From: Pseudomonadota bacterium
Lineage (GTDB): Bacteria; Pseudomonadota; Alphaproteobacteria; Kiloniellales; J153
NCBI GenBank assembly: GCA_022572105.1
Contig: JACZWN010000165.1
Coordinates: forward strand, 1 to 7,643
Direction of reading: 5' to 3'
Length of the DNA stretch: 7,643 nucleotides
The position numbers and the translations under genes were made by a program. The notes under the pieces are model-generated. The model was not told where the DNA came from. It saw nothing but the letters and a program-made list of their open reading frames with translations, and searched no databases. This document shows positions 1 through 5,270 of the stretch, in pieces (the stretch's first letter is position 1; the number at the start of each line of letters is the position of its first letter).

Positions 1-105
1 TTGGCCGGCCCGGGGCCGCCGCCACGTCCGGAGCCCCGGGACTGGGTCACGGGCCTCCTGGCCGCGGTCGAGGAGCGCGCCCTCTGGTCCCGCTTCGGAC
101 TGTAA
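1..105 (+). CDS. C-terminal end of an unidentified protein (5' part outside the window)
   Basis: Frame 1 is open from the first base to a TAA at 103-105, giving the last 34 residues of a protein that begins outside the window. Almost every codon ends in G or C, as in the definite genes here, which supports real coding. The tail is proline-rich at first (PGPPPRPEPRDW) and ends in an amphipathic segment (LLAAVEERALWSRFGL). I do not recognise the family, and a tail this short cannot be assigned. There is no overlap with the next clear gene, but an NnrS-like stretch in another frame begins almost at once after the stop. Confidence 0.5.
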   Translation: MAGPGPPPRPEPRDWVTGLLAAVEERALWSRFGL

Positions 106-106
106 T

Positions 107-310
107 ACGCGCGCCCGTCAACCCCGGCACAAACGCACGGCCGCGATCTACGCGCTGGTCGGCGCGGCGGCGCTGATGCGGGTGCTGGCGCCGCTCACCG
201 CCCTCGACGCGGCGCTGCTGTTCGGACTCTCGGGACTCGCCTGGATCGGCGCCTTCGCCCTGTTCGTCATCCTCTACGGCCCGCTGCTGGTCGGGCGGCG
301 CCGTGCTTGA
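107..310 (+). pseudogene. Probable remnant of an NnrS-family membrane protein (C-terminal end only)
   Basis: Frame 2 up to the TGA at 308-310 reads as two hydrophobic helices, roughly AIYALVGAAALMRVLAPL and LAWIGAFALFVILYGPLL, ending in a short arginine-rich tail. This order, with the LRVLAPL-like motif and the aromatic FALFxxxYGPLL ending, resembles the C-terminus of NnrS, a haem- and copper-containing membrane protein of about 400 residues linked to nitric-oxide stress in denitrifiers. Upstream of about 107 the same frame turns into arginine/serine-rich sequence that is not membrane-like, and there the adjacent gene clearly uses frame 1. There is no ATG, GTG or TTG in frame between 104 and 175; the first ATG (176) lies inside the first helix. 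I infer a truncated, inactive remnant. A small two-helix protein using an unusual start is the alternative. Confidence 0.42.
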
Positions 311-343
311 CCGCCCCCGCGCCGCGCCTCTACAACGGTCTCC

Positions 344-619
344 ATGTTCGGTCTCCCGTCCCTGCAGAAGCTCCTGGTCCTGGCCGCGGTGATCGCCGCG
401 GTGTGGTACGGCTTCAAGTTCATCGGCCGCCTGCAGGACGCGCGCGCGGCCGAGGCCAAGCTGCGCGCGGGCGGCGCCCGGCGGCCGAAGGCGCGCTGGC
501 GCCGGTCGAAGCAACCCGCGGCGCCCGAGGCCGAGGACATGGTCAAGTGTCCGGTCTGCCAGGCCTACGTCCCGGCGCGCGGGGCTTCGCGTTGCGAGCG
601 CCCCGGCTGTCCGCACTGA
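344..619 (+). CDS. Small single-pass membrane protein with C-terminal zinc-ribbon-like cysteine cluster
   Basis: A 91-residue protein. Residues about 8-28 (LQKLLVLAAVIAAVWYGFKF) form one membrane helix close to the N-terminus. A helical, charged Ala/Arg/Lys/Glu linker follows (residues 30-65). The C-terminus has CPVCQAYVP and then a second Cys pair in RCERPGCPH, four cysteines plus a terminal histidine that could bind one zinc. Small proteins of this layout (helix, charged linker, MVxCPxCxxYVP near the end) recur in alphaproteobacteria as conserved hypotheticals; no function is known to me. The start at 344 is chosen because it places the helix at the N-terminus; no good Shine-Dalgarno sequence precedes it. 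A 138-residue frame beginning at 307 overlaps it but has no domain-like content. It lies on the same strand as the fragments before it, so it may be the last gene of an upstream operon. Confidence 0.72.
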   Translation: MFGLPSLQKLLVLAAVIAAVWYGFKFIGRLQDARAAEAKLRAGGARRPKARWRRSKQPAAPEAEDMVKCPVCQAYVPARGASRCERPGCPH

Positions 620-665
620 AATTACGTTTCCGGCGCCATGCCTTGCGGCGTTCGCCGGGGCCGCC

Positions 666-689
666 ATGGGAGCCCGGATGGGAGCCCGG
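666..689 (+). repeat. Perfect 12-bp tandem duplication
   Basis: The 12-base unit ATGGGAGCCCGG occurs twice back to back (666-677 and 678-689) in the non-coding stretch between the small membrane protein and the regulator promoter. The second copy runs into a weak hairpin (arms CGGGC 687-691 and GCCCG 700-704). There is no T-run after it, so I do not call a terminator. Function unknown; it may simply be a slippage product. Confidence 0.6.
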
Positions 690-701
690 GCGGGGTCTTG
701 C

Positions 702-753
702 CCGATGTCAATTATGCCATTGAGTGTAATTTTTCTTACATCGGTGTCATATT
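702..753 (+). promoter_or_regulatory. Candidate operator region: phased direct repeats and nested inverted repeats
   Basis: This AT-rich stretch stands out sharply from its GC-rich surroundings. Three similar octamers lie on the same strand about two helical turns apart: TGTCAATT (706-713), TGTAATTT (725-732) and TGTCATAT (745-752), so they would lie on one face of the DNA. A perfect inverted repeat, CCGATGT (702-708) and ACATCGG (738-744), encloses a second one, AATTA (710-714) and TAATT (727-731). The right outer arm overlaps the proposed -35 element. DeoR/GlpR-family repressors bind repeated sites around their own promoters, so the inference is that the regulator encoded just downstream binds here. 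The exact site is not known for this branch of the family. Confidence 0.45.
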
Positions 754-762
754 CCGTACTAT
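735..762 (+). promoter_or_regulatory. Putative sigma-70-type promoter of the transporter operon
   Basis: CTTACA (735-740, four of six matches to TTGACA) is followed after 16 bases by TACTAT (757-762, four of six matches to TATAAT). Transcription would start near 769, leaving a leader of about 85 bases before the chosen start of the regulator at 854. This placement argues against the in-frame ATGs at 638 and 761, which lie before or inside the promoter. The assignment is by eye and promoter calls of this quality are uncertain. Confidence 0.4.
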
Positions 763-847
763 GATCCCCTCAGCCGGCCCGAGCCGACGCCTGGGCTGGA
801 AAAAGGACCCAATAAGCGGACGACACCGGAGCGGAAACCGGGTCACG

Positions 848-907
848 GGGAGCATGGGCGCGGGGAGCACCGACACAGGGAGCGCCGACGAAGGGAGCGC
901 CGACAAG
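848..907 (+). repeat. Four 15-bp tandem units at the start of the regulator gene
   Basis: Four consecutive 15-base units (848-862, 863-877, 878-892, 893-907) each begin GGGAGC and, apart from the first, carry GAC as the fourth codon. The last three encode the pentapeptides GSTDT, GSADE and GSADK. The first unit contains the proposed ATG (854), with its own GGGAG only about 2 bases upstream. Because each unit begins with a Shine-Dalgarno-like GGGAG, copy number could influence where translation starts as well as the length of the N-terminal tail. Confidence 0.7.
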
Positions 908-1846
908 GCGTTGAGGCCGTCCTTCGCGCGCGGCGCGGGCGCCGAGCCAGGCCTGCCGGCGCGGCGCCTGGACATCCATGCGCGCCAGACGCGCATCGTC
1001 GAGCTGGTGCGCCGGCGCGGCTACGCCTCGATCGAGGCGATGTCCACGCACTTCGAGGTCTCGGCGCAGACCATCCGGCGCGACATCAAGCAGCTCTCGG
1101 CGCACGATCTCCTGGTGCGCTACCACGGCGGCGCCGGGCTGCCGGTGGGCGCGGACAAGCTCGCCTATTCCAACCGCAAGATCCGCAACGCCGTCGCCAA
1201 GCGCGCGATCGCCAAGCTGGTGGCGCGCGAAATCCCGCACGGCGCCTCGCTGTTCATCGACATCGGCACCACGATGGAGGCGGTGGCCGAGGCGCTGCTC
1301 GACCACGAGGGCCTGCGCATCGTGACCAACCACATCGGCGTCGCCTCGATCCTGAGCCAACGCACCGATTTCGAGATCAGCCTGGCCGGCGGCACGCTGC
1401 GCAACCGCGACCGCGCGGTGACCGGCGCGGCCACGACCGAGTTCCTGGCGCGGTTCCGGGTCGGCTACGGGATCTTCGGGATCGGCGCCATCGACGACGA
1501 CGGCGAGATGCTCGACTACGACTACCGGGACGTTCAGGTCTCGTTGACCGCCATGGACATCTCGCGGCGCCACTTCATCGCGGCGGATCGGAGCAAATTC
1601 CACGGCGACGCCATGATCAAGTTCGCCCACGTCTCGGAGATCGACGCCCTGTTCACCGACGCGCCGCCACCGTCGGGCATCGCCGAGGCCCTGCGCGCCA
1701 ACGATGTTCGGCTGTTCGTCGCGGGCGGACGAGGCAAGGCCGCCGTGGACAACGCCGCCGCGGACAACGTCGCCGTGGACAAAGCCTCTGTGGACGAGGC
1801 CGGCGAACGCGCGGGCCATCCGGTGGCCGCGGGCGAGGAGGTCTGA
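854..1846 (+). CDS. DeoR-family transcriptional regulator, GlpR-like
   Basis: From 854 the product is 330 residues, against about 255 for a typical GlpR. A DeoR-type winged helix-turn-helix spans residues about 44-97: RQTRIVELVRRRGYASIEAM, then the recognition helix SAQTIRRDIKQL (70-81), then the RYHGGAGLP wing. The effector domain (about 114-290) shows DIGTT (136-140), GGTLRNRDRAVTGAA (179-193), DYDYRDV (221-227) and AADRSKF (243-249), the pattern of GlpR-type repressors, which sense phosphorylated ligands in the cytoplasm. Both ends are extended by acidic, repeat-encoded tails that family members normally lack. The stop is 4 nt before the ATPase start, so the two are co-transcribed, and the product likely controls this importer. 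Start choice is uncertain: 854 lies downstream of the proposed promoter, but its GGGGAG is too close for an ideal ribosome site. ATGs at 638 and 761 and a TTG at 911 are alternatives. The family call is firm; the ligand is inferred only. Confidence 0.88.
   Translation: MGAGSTDTGSADEGSADKALRPSFARGAGAEPGLPARRLDIHARQTRIVELVRRRGYASIEAMSTHFEVSAQTIRRDIKQLSAHDLLVRYHGGAGLPVGADKLAYSNRKIRNAVAKRAIAKLVAREIPHGASLFIDIGTTMEAVAEALLDHEGLRIVTNHIGVASILSQRTDFEISLAGGTLRNRDRAVTGAATTEFLARFRVGYGIFGIGAIDDDGEMLDYDYRDVQVSLTAMDISRRHFIAADRSKFHGDAMIKFAHVSEIDALFTDAPPPSGIAEALRANDVRLFVAGGRGKAAVDNAAADNVAVDKASVDEAGERAGHPVAAGEEV
1744..1803 (+). repeat. Four 15-bp tandem units at the end of the regulator gene
   Basis: Four degenerate 15-base units (1744-1758, 1759-1773, 1774-1788, 1789-1803) share the core GTGGAC or GCGGAC. 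They encode an acidic Ala/Val/Asp-rich tail, AVDNAAADNVAVDKASVDEA, beyond the end of the normal DeoR effector domain. Together with the repeats at the other end of the gene, they suggest in-frame slippage in both disordered tails. A function for the tail is not evident. Confidence 0.75.
1835..1841 (+). promoter_or_regulatory. Ribosome binding site for the ATPase gene
   Basis: GAGGAGG lies 9 bases before the ATG at 1851 and inside the last codons of the regulator. It decides the ATPase start, since a longer open frame begins at 1704 within the regulator. It also implies translational coupling of the two genes. Confidence 0.75.
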
Positions 1847-1850
1847 GCCC

Positions 1851-2924
1851 ATGTCGACGATCGAGCTTGCCGGCGTGACCAAGGCCTGGGGCGGCACCGT
1901 CGCCGTCGACGACGTCTCCTTCACCGTCGAGGAGGGCAGCTTCGTCGTGCTCCTGGGGCCATCGGGCTGCGGCAAGTCGACGACGCTCAGGATGATCGCG
2001 GGGCTCGAGACCGTGAGCGCGGGACGGGTTCTGATCGCCGGCCGGGACGTGACCGACAGCCCGCCCTCGGAGCGGAACATCTCCATGGTGTTCCAGTCCT
2101 ACGCCCTATTTCCGCATCTCGACGTGGCCGAGAACATCGTGTTCGGCCTCAGGGTGCGCAAGACGCCCGCGGCCGAGCGCGCCAAGCGTCTGGCCCGGGT
2201 GGCCGAGACCGTCGGCCTGTCCGAGCTGCTCGGCCGCAAGGCGGCACAGCTCTCGGGCGGACAGCGGCAGCGCGTGGCGCTGGCCCGGGCGATCATCGCC
2301 GAGAACCCGATCTGCCTGATGGACGAGCCGCTGTCCAACCTGGACGCCAAGCTGCGCCACGACATGCGCGGCGAGATCCGCGGCCTGCAACAGCGCCTCG
2401 GCATGACCGTGGTCTACGTCACCCACGACCAGAGCGAGGCCATGTCCATGGCCGACAAGGTCATTCTGCTGCGCGACGGGCGCGTCGTGCAGGCCGGCGC
2501 GCCGGACCAGCTGTACGAGCGCCCGGCCAATGTCTTCACCGCCGGCTTCATCGGCACGCCGCCGATGAACCTGCTCGATCTGGCCGACGGGCCGGAGGGC
2601 GCGGTCATCGTCGGCGCGGACGGGCGGCCGGTGCTCGACGGGGCGGGCGAGGGGCTGAAGCTCGGCATCCGGCCGGAGCACATCGAGATGAGCGATGCGG
2701 GCGGCCTGGCCGCGGAGCTGGTCTGGTCCGATTACCTGGGCGCCGACACCATCGTCACCGCCCGGATCGGCACCCAGACGCTGATGGTCCGGGTGCCCGG
2801 GCGCCACGGCACCGCGCGCGGCACGCGGGCCAGCCTGGTCTGGGCGCCGGAAGCCGTGCACGTCTTCGAGGCCGGCAGCGGCCGCCGCGTGGACGACCGG
2901 CAGGCGATCGCCATGGCGGCCTAA
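1851..2924 (+). CDS. ugpC: ABC importer ATP-binding subunit, UgpC/MalK type
   Basis: A 357-residue cytoplasmic ATPase, the usual length for UgpC and MalK. All catalytic motifs are intact: Walker A GPSGCGKST (36-44), Q-loop Q82, signature LSGGQ (134-138), Walker B ICLMDEP (154-160), D-loop SNLDAK and switch histidine H192 (VTHD). Residues from about 235 onward form the C-terminal regulatory OB-fold domain of the carbohydrate (CUT1) subfamily, including GIRPEHIEM (272-280). A homodimer of this protein would hydrolyse ATP to drive import through the two permeases encoded at 4386-6145, engaging their EAA loops. It follows the regulator by 4 nt and a hairpin-bearing 104-nt gap separates it from the binding-protein gene. 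The symbol reflects subfamily resemblance; ATPases of this type often serve several CUT1 systems, so substrate cannot be read from it. Confidence 0.93.
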   Translation: MSTIELAGVTKAWGGTVAVDDVSFTVEEGSFVVLLGPSGCGKSTTLRMIAGLETVSAGRVLIAGRDVTDSPPSERNISMVFQSYALFPHLDVAENIVFGLRVRKTPAAERAKRLARVAETVGLSELLGRKAAQLSGGQRQRVALARAIIAENPICLMDEPLSNLDAKLRHDMRGEIRGLQQRLGMTVVYVTHDQSEAMSMADKVILLRDGRVVQAGAPDQLYERPANVFTAGFIGTPPMNLLDLADGPEGAVIVGADGRPVLDGAGEGLKLGIRPEHIEMSDAGGLAAELVWSDYLGADTIVTARIGTQTLMVRVPGRHGTARGTRASLVWAPEAVHVFEAGSGRRVDDRQAIAMAA

Positions 2925-2935
2925 CGTTTCAGGTA

Positions 2936-2967
2936 CCACGCGCCGCGCCTAGGGCTCGGGCGCGTGG
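2936..2967 (+). other. Stem-loop 1 in the ATPase to binding-protein intergenic region
   Basis: CCACGCGCC (2936-2944) and GGCGCGTGG (2959-2967) form a perfect 9-bp stem starting 11 bases after the ATPase stop. Inside the 14-base loop, GCC (2947-2949) and GGC (2953-2955) can add a small inner stem. No T-run follows, so it is not a standard intrinsic terminator. It may protect or mark the 3' end of a processed upstream transcript. Confidence 0.6.
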
Positions 2968-2977
2968 CTGAAGAACG

Positions 2978-3023
2978 GGAGGACCCCAGCGACGGGTCCT
3001 CCGCAACAAAAGATGGAGGAGGA
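2978..3023 (+). promoter_or_regulatory. Stem-loop 2 and Shine-Dalgarno of the binding-protein gene, possible translational switch
   Basis: GGAGGACCC (2978-2986) and GGGTCCTCC (2994-3002) make a perfect 9-bp stem with a 7-base loop. The Shine-Dalgarno sequence of the next gene, GGAGGAGGA (3015-3023), ends 5 bases before the ATG. The right arm contains TCCTCC, which can pair with either the left arm or the Shine-Dalgarno sequence. As the 9-bp stem is longer than the 6-7 bp alternative, the default state should leave the ribosome site free, consistent with strong expression of a binding protein. That this is regulated is an inference. Confidence 0.6.
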
Positions 3024-3028
3024 TTGCC

Positions 3029-4324
3029 ATGTTTGAGTGCTTGAAACGGACTCTGGCCGGGACCCTGCTGGCCGGCGCGCTCGCGCTCGGTTTCGCAAGC
3101 GGGGCCTGGGCCAAGGTCGAGCTTACCATGTACTATCCGGTGGCCGTCGGCGGGCCGCTGACCAAGGTGGTCGACGGGCTGGTCGCCGACTTCATGAAGG
3201 AGAACCCCGGCATCGAGGTCAAGGCGGTTTACTCGGGCAACTACAACGACGCCCGCATCAAGGCCTTGGCCGCGCTGAGGGCCGGCCAGCCGGCCCAGCT
3301 CTCGGTGATGTTCTCGATCGACATCTACGAGTTGATCGAGCAGGACGCCATCATCGCCTTCGACGACATCGTCGAGACCGACGAGGAGAGAGCCTGGCTG
3401 AACAAGTTCTACCCGGCCCTGATGGAGAACGGTAAGACCGGCGGCAAAACCTGGGGCATCCCGTTCCAGCGCTCGACCATCGTCATGTACTACAACAAGG
3501 ACGCCTTCCGCGACGCCGGGCTCGATCCGGACAAGCCGCCGGCGACCTGGGACGAGCTCGCGGCCATGGGCAAGAAGCTGGTCAAGAAGGACGCCTCCGG
3601 CCAGGTCCAGCGCTGGGGCGTCATGATCCCCTCGACCGGCTATCCCTACTGGATGTTCGGCGCGCTCACCATGCAGAACGACCAGGTTCTGATGAACCGG
3701 GAGGGCAACCAGACCTATTTCGATGCGCCCGGCGCCGTGGGCGCGCTCGAGTACTGGCTGGGTCTCGGCAAGACCCACGGGGTCATGCCCGAGGGCACCA
3801 TCGAGTGGGCTACCCTGCGCCAGAACTTCCTGGAGCAGAACACCGCCATCATGTGGCACTCGACCGGCAACCTGACCGTGGTCAAGAAGAAGGCCGGCTT
3901 CGACTTCGGCGTCGCCATGCTGCCGGCGAACAAGCGCCGCGGCACGCCCACGGGCGGCGGCAACTTCTACATCTTCAAGAAGACCACACCCGAGGAGCGC
4001 ACGGCGGCGTTGAAGCTGATCCGCTTCCTGACCCAGCCCGAACGCACCGCCGAGTGGAGCATGAAGACCGGCTACCTCGGCACGCGTCCGGACGCCTACG
4101 AGACCCAGGCGCTCAAGGACTACGTGGCGAAGTTCCCGCCGGCGGCGGTGGCCCGCGATCAGCTCGAGTTCGCGACCGCCGAGTTGTCGACCTATCAGAC
4201 CGGCCGGGTGCGCAAGCTGCTGGATGACGCGATCCAGGCGGCCTTGACCGGCACCAAGTCGCCGAGCGAGGCGCTCGGTGCGGCGCAGAAGCAGGCCGAC
4301 CGGCTGCTCAAGCGGTATCGGTAG
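3029..4324 (+). CDS. ABC importer periplasmic solute-binding protein, UgpB-like
   Basis: A 431-residue extracellular solute-binding protein (UgpB is 438 in E. coli). A Sec signal peptide (KR at 6-7, hydrophobic core 8-24) is probably cut after AWA at 28. UgpB-like segments include GNYND (70-74), STIVMYYNKDAFRDAGLDPD (149-168), GGGNFYIF (309-316), WSMKTGYL (343-350) and DRLLKRYR at the end. By eye alignment, the tyrosine in KTGYL and an arginine in GRVRKLL (393-395), matching ligand contacts in E. coli UgpB, are kept. The segment equal to VYEVGTAT in E. coli reads VMFSIDIY here, so the glutamate there is lost. The likely ligand is therefore glycerol-3-phosphate or a related phosphorylated or polyol compound, not certainly G3P itself. 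It has the strongest ribosome site of the operon and a hairpin on each side, as expected for the most abundant component. Confidence 0.9.
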   Translation: MFECLKRTLAGTLLAGALALGFASGAWAKVELTMYYPVAVGGPLTKVVDGLVADFMKENPGIEVKAVYSGNYNDARIKALAALRAGQPAQLSVMFSIDIYELIEQDAIIAFDDIVETDEERAWLNKFYPALMENGKTGGKTWGIPFQRSTIVMYYNKDAFRDAGLDPDKPPATWDELAAMGKKLVKKDASGQVQRWGVMIPSTGYPYWMFGALTMQNDQVLMNREGNQTYFDAPGAVGALEYWLGLGKTHGVMPEGTIEWATLRQNFLEQNTAIMWHSTGNLTVVKKKAGFDFGVAMLPANKRRGTPTGGGNFYIFKKTTPEERTAALKLIRFLTQPERTAEWSMKTGYLGTRPDAYETQALKDYVAKFPPAAVARDQLEFATAELSTYQTGRVRKLLDDAIQAALTGTKSPSEALGAAQKQADRLLKRYR

Positions 4325-4335
4325 GGGCACTTGCC

Positions 4336-4371
4336 CGGCGGCCCGGGGGGCGGAGGCTCCCCGGGCCGCCG
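4336..4371 (+). other. Very strong intergenic stem-loop between binding-protein and permease genes
   Basis: CGGCGGCCCGGGG (4336-4348) and CCCCGGGCCGCCG (4359-4371) are a perfect 13-bp inverted repeat. It extends inward by a G-T wobble and two more pairs to leave a GGAG tetraloop (4352-4355), 16 pairs in all. It begins 11 bases after the binding-protein stop and ends 14 bases before the permease ATG. No T-run follows. In malE-malF and similar importer operons, hairpins in this position stabilise the binding-protein message and lower permease output; the same role is inferred here. Confidence 0.75.
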
Positions 4372-4385
4372 TTCCGCTCCAGAGC

Positions 4386-5270
4386 ATGTCGTTCGCCAGA
4401 TCCAACCAGGTCCACATTTACGGCTGGCTGCTGCTCATGCCGGCGGCGATCTTTCTGATCGCCTTCACCTACTACCCGACCGTGGCGACGCTGGCCCACA
4501 GCTTCTTTTCCGATGGCACGGCGCTGCGGCCGTCGGTCTTCGTCGGCCTCGAGAACTACAAGCTCATGCTCGAGGACGAGGTGTTCTGGAAGGTGGCCCG
4601 CAACAACTTCTGGTTCGCGCTCGGCACCATCCCGGTCAGCGTCGCGCTCGCCCTGCTCATGGCGGTCTGGGTCAACGGGCGCCTGCCCGCGCGCGGCCTG
4701 GTGCGCATGGCCTACTTCACGCCGACCGTGCTGCCCATGATCGCGGTCGCCAACATCTGGCTGTTCTTCTACACCCCGGACATCGGCCTGGTCGATCAAG
4801 TGCTGGGAATGTTCGGGGCGCCCGGGCACAACTGGCTCGGCGATCCCGACACGGTGCTCGGGTGCCTGATCGTGATGACCGTCTGGAAGGAATCCGGCTT
4901 CTTCATGATTTTCTACCTGGCGGCGCTGCAGTCGCTGCCGCCGGAGCTGGAGGAGGCGGCCAAGCTGGAGGGCGCCGGGCGCTGGTACTTCTTCCGGCGC
5001 GTCACCTTTCCGCTGCTCATGCCGACCACGCTGTTCGTGCTGATCAACGCGGTGATCAACTCGTTCAAGCTGGTCGACCACCTCTTCATCCTGACCAAGG
5101 GCGGCCCGGACAACGCCAGCAACCTACTGCTCTATTACATCTACGAGGTCGCCTTCAGCTTCTTCGACGAGGCCTACGCCGCGACGCTCACGGTGGTGCT
5201 ATTGGCGGTGCTCGCGGTGATCGCGATCGGCCAGTTCGTCATCCTCGACAAGCGGATCCACTACCGATGA
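4386..5270 (+). CDS. ugpA: ABC importer permease, UgpA-type
   Basis: A 294-residue inner-membrane permease (E. coli UgpA has 295) of the MalF/MalG superfamily. Six hydrophobic segments lie near residues 11-31, 73-97, 106-130, 157-181, 207-228 and 263-286. The EAA loop that docks on the ATPase is EEAAKLEGAGRW, followed by FRRVTFPLLMP (189-213 overall). The conserved ending of the last loop, FILTKGGPDNASNLLLYYIY (234-253), is typical of UgpA-like permeases. The ATG at 4386 is chosen because it gives the family length and starts just before the first helix; a longer frame from 4278 would overlap the binding-protein gene and the hairpin. The upstream ribosome site is weak (CAGAG), in contrast to the binding-protein gene, which fits a lower permease dose. 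Its stop overlaps the next start. Confidence 0.92.
   Translation: MSFARSNQVHIYGWLLLMPAAIFLIAFTYYPTVATLAHSFFSDGTALRPSVFVGLENYKLMLEDEVFWKVARNNFWFALGTIPVSVALALLMAVWVNGRLPARGLVRMAYFTPTVLPMIAVANIWLFFYTPDIGLVDQVLGMFGAPGHNWLGDPDTVLGCLIVMTVWKESGFFMIFYLAALQSLPPELEEAAKLEGAGRWYFFRRVTFPLLMPTTLFVLINAVINSFKLVDHLFILTKGGPDNASNLLLYYIYEVAFSFFDEAYAATLTVVLLAVLAVIAIGQFVILDKRIHYR

Noticed and set aside
687..704. Terminator after the small membrane protein gene
   Set aside because: The stem is only 5 bp and the sequence after it is mixed, not a T-run; it lies more than 60 bases past the stop.
638..853. In-frame N-terminal extension of the regulator from the ATG at 638 or 761
   Set aside because: The added residues run through the AT-rich promoter/operator segment, have non-coding-like composition and no ribosome site, and extend a protein that is already longer than its family.
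848..907. Short tandem repeats as a CRISPR-like array
   Set aside because: The 15-bp units are contiguous with no spacers and keep the reading frame, so they are coding tandem repeats.
770..2086. Long minus-strand open frame opposite the regulator and ATPase genes
   Set aside because: It is antisense to clearly coding, domain-bearing genes, is rich in Arg/Ala/His/Gly without domain motifs, and is the usual mirror frame of high-GC coding DNA. The same applies to the minus-strand frame at 2921-4417 opposite the binding-protein gene.
2936..3002. Intrinsic terminator between the ATPase and binding-protein genes
   Set aside because: Neither hairpin is followed by a T-run on the plus strand, and the downstream genes clearly belong to the same transport system.
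4331..5266. Plus-strand open frame that appears to run from 4331 into the last permease
   Set aside because: Upstream of 5267 it is a shifted reading of the UgpA-type permease gene, rich in Arg/Gly/His and lacking membrane helices. It is open only because stop codons are rare at this GC content.
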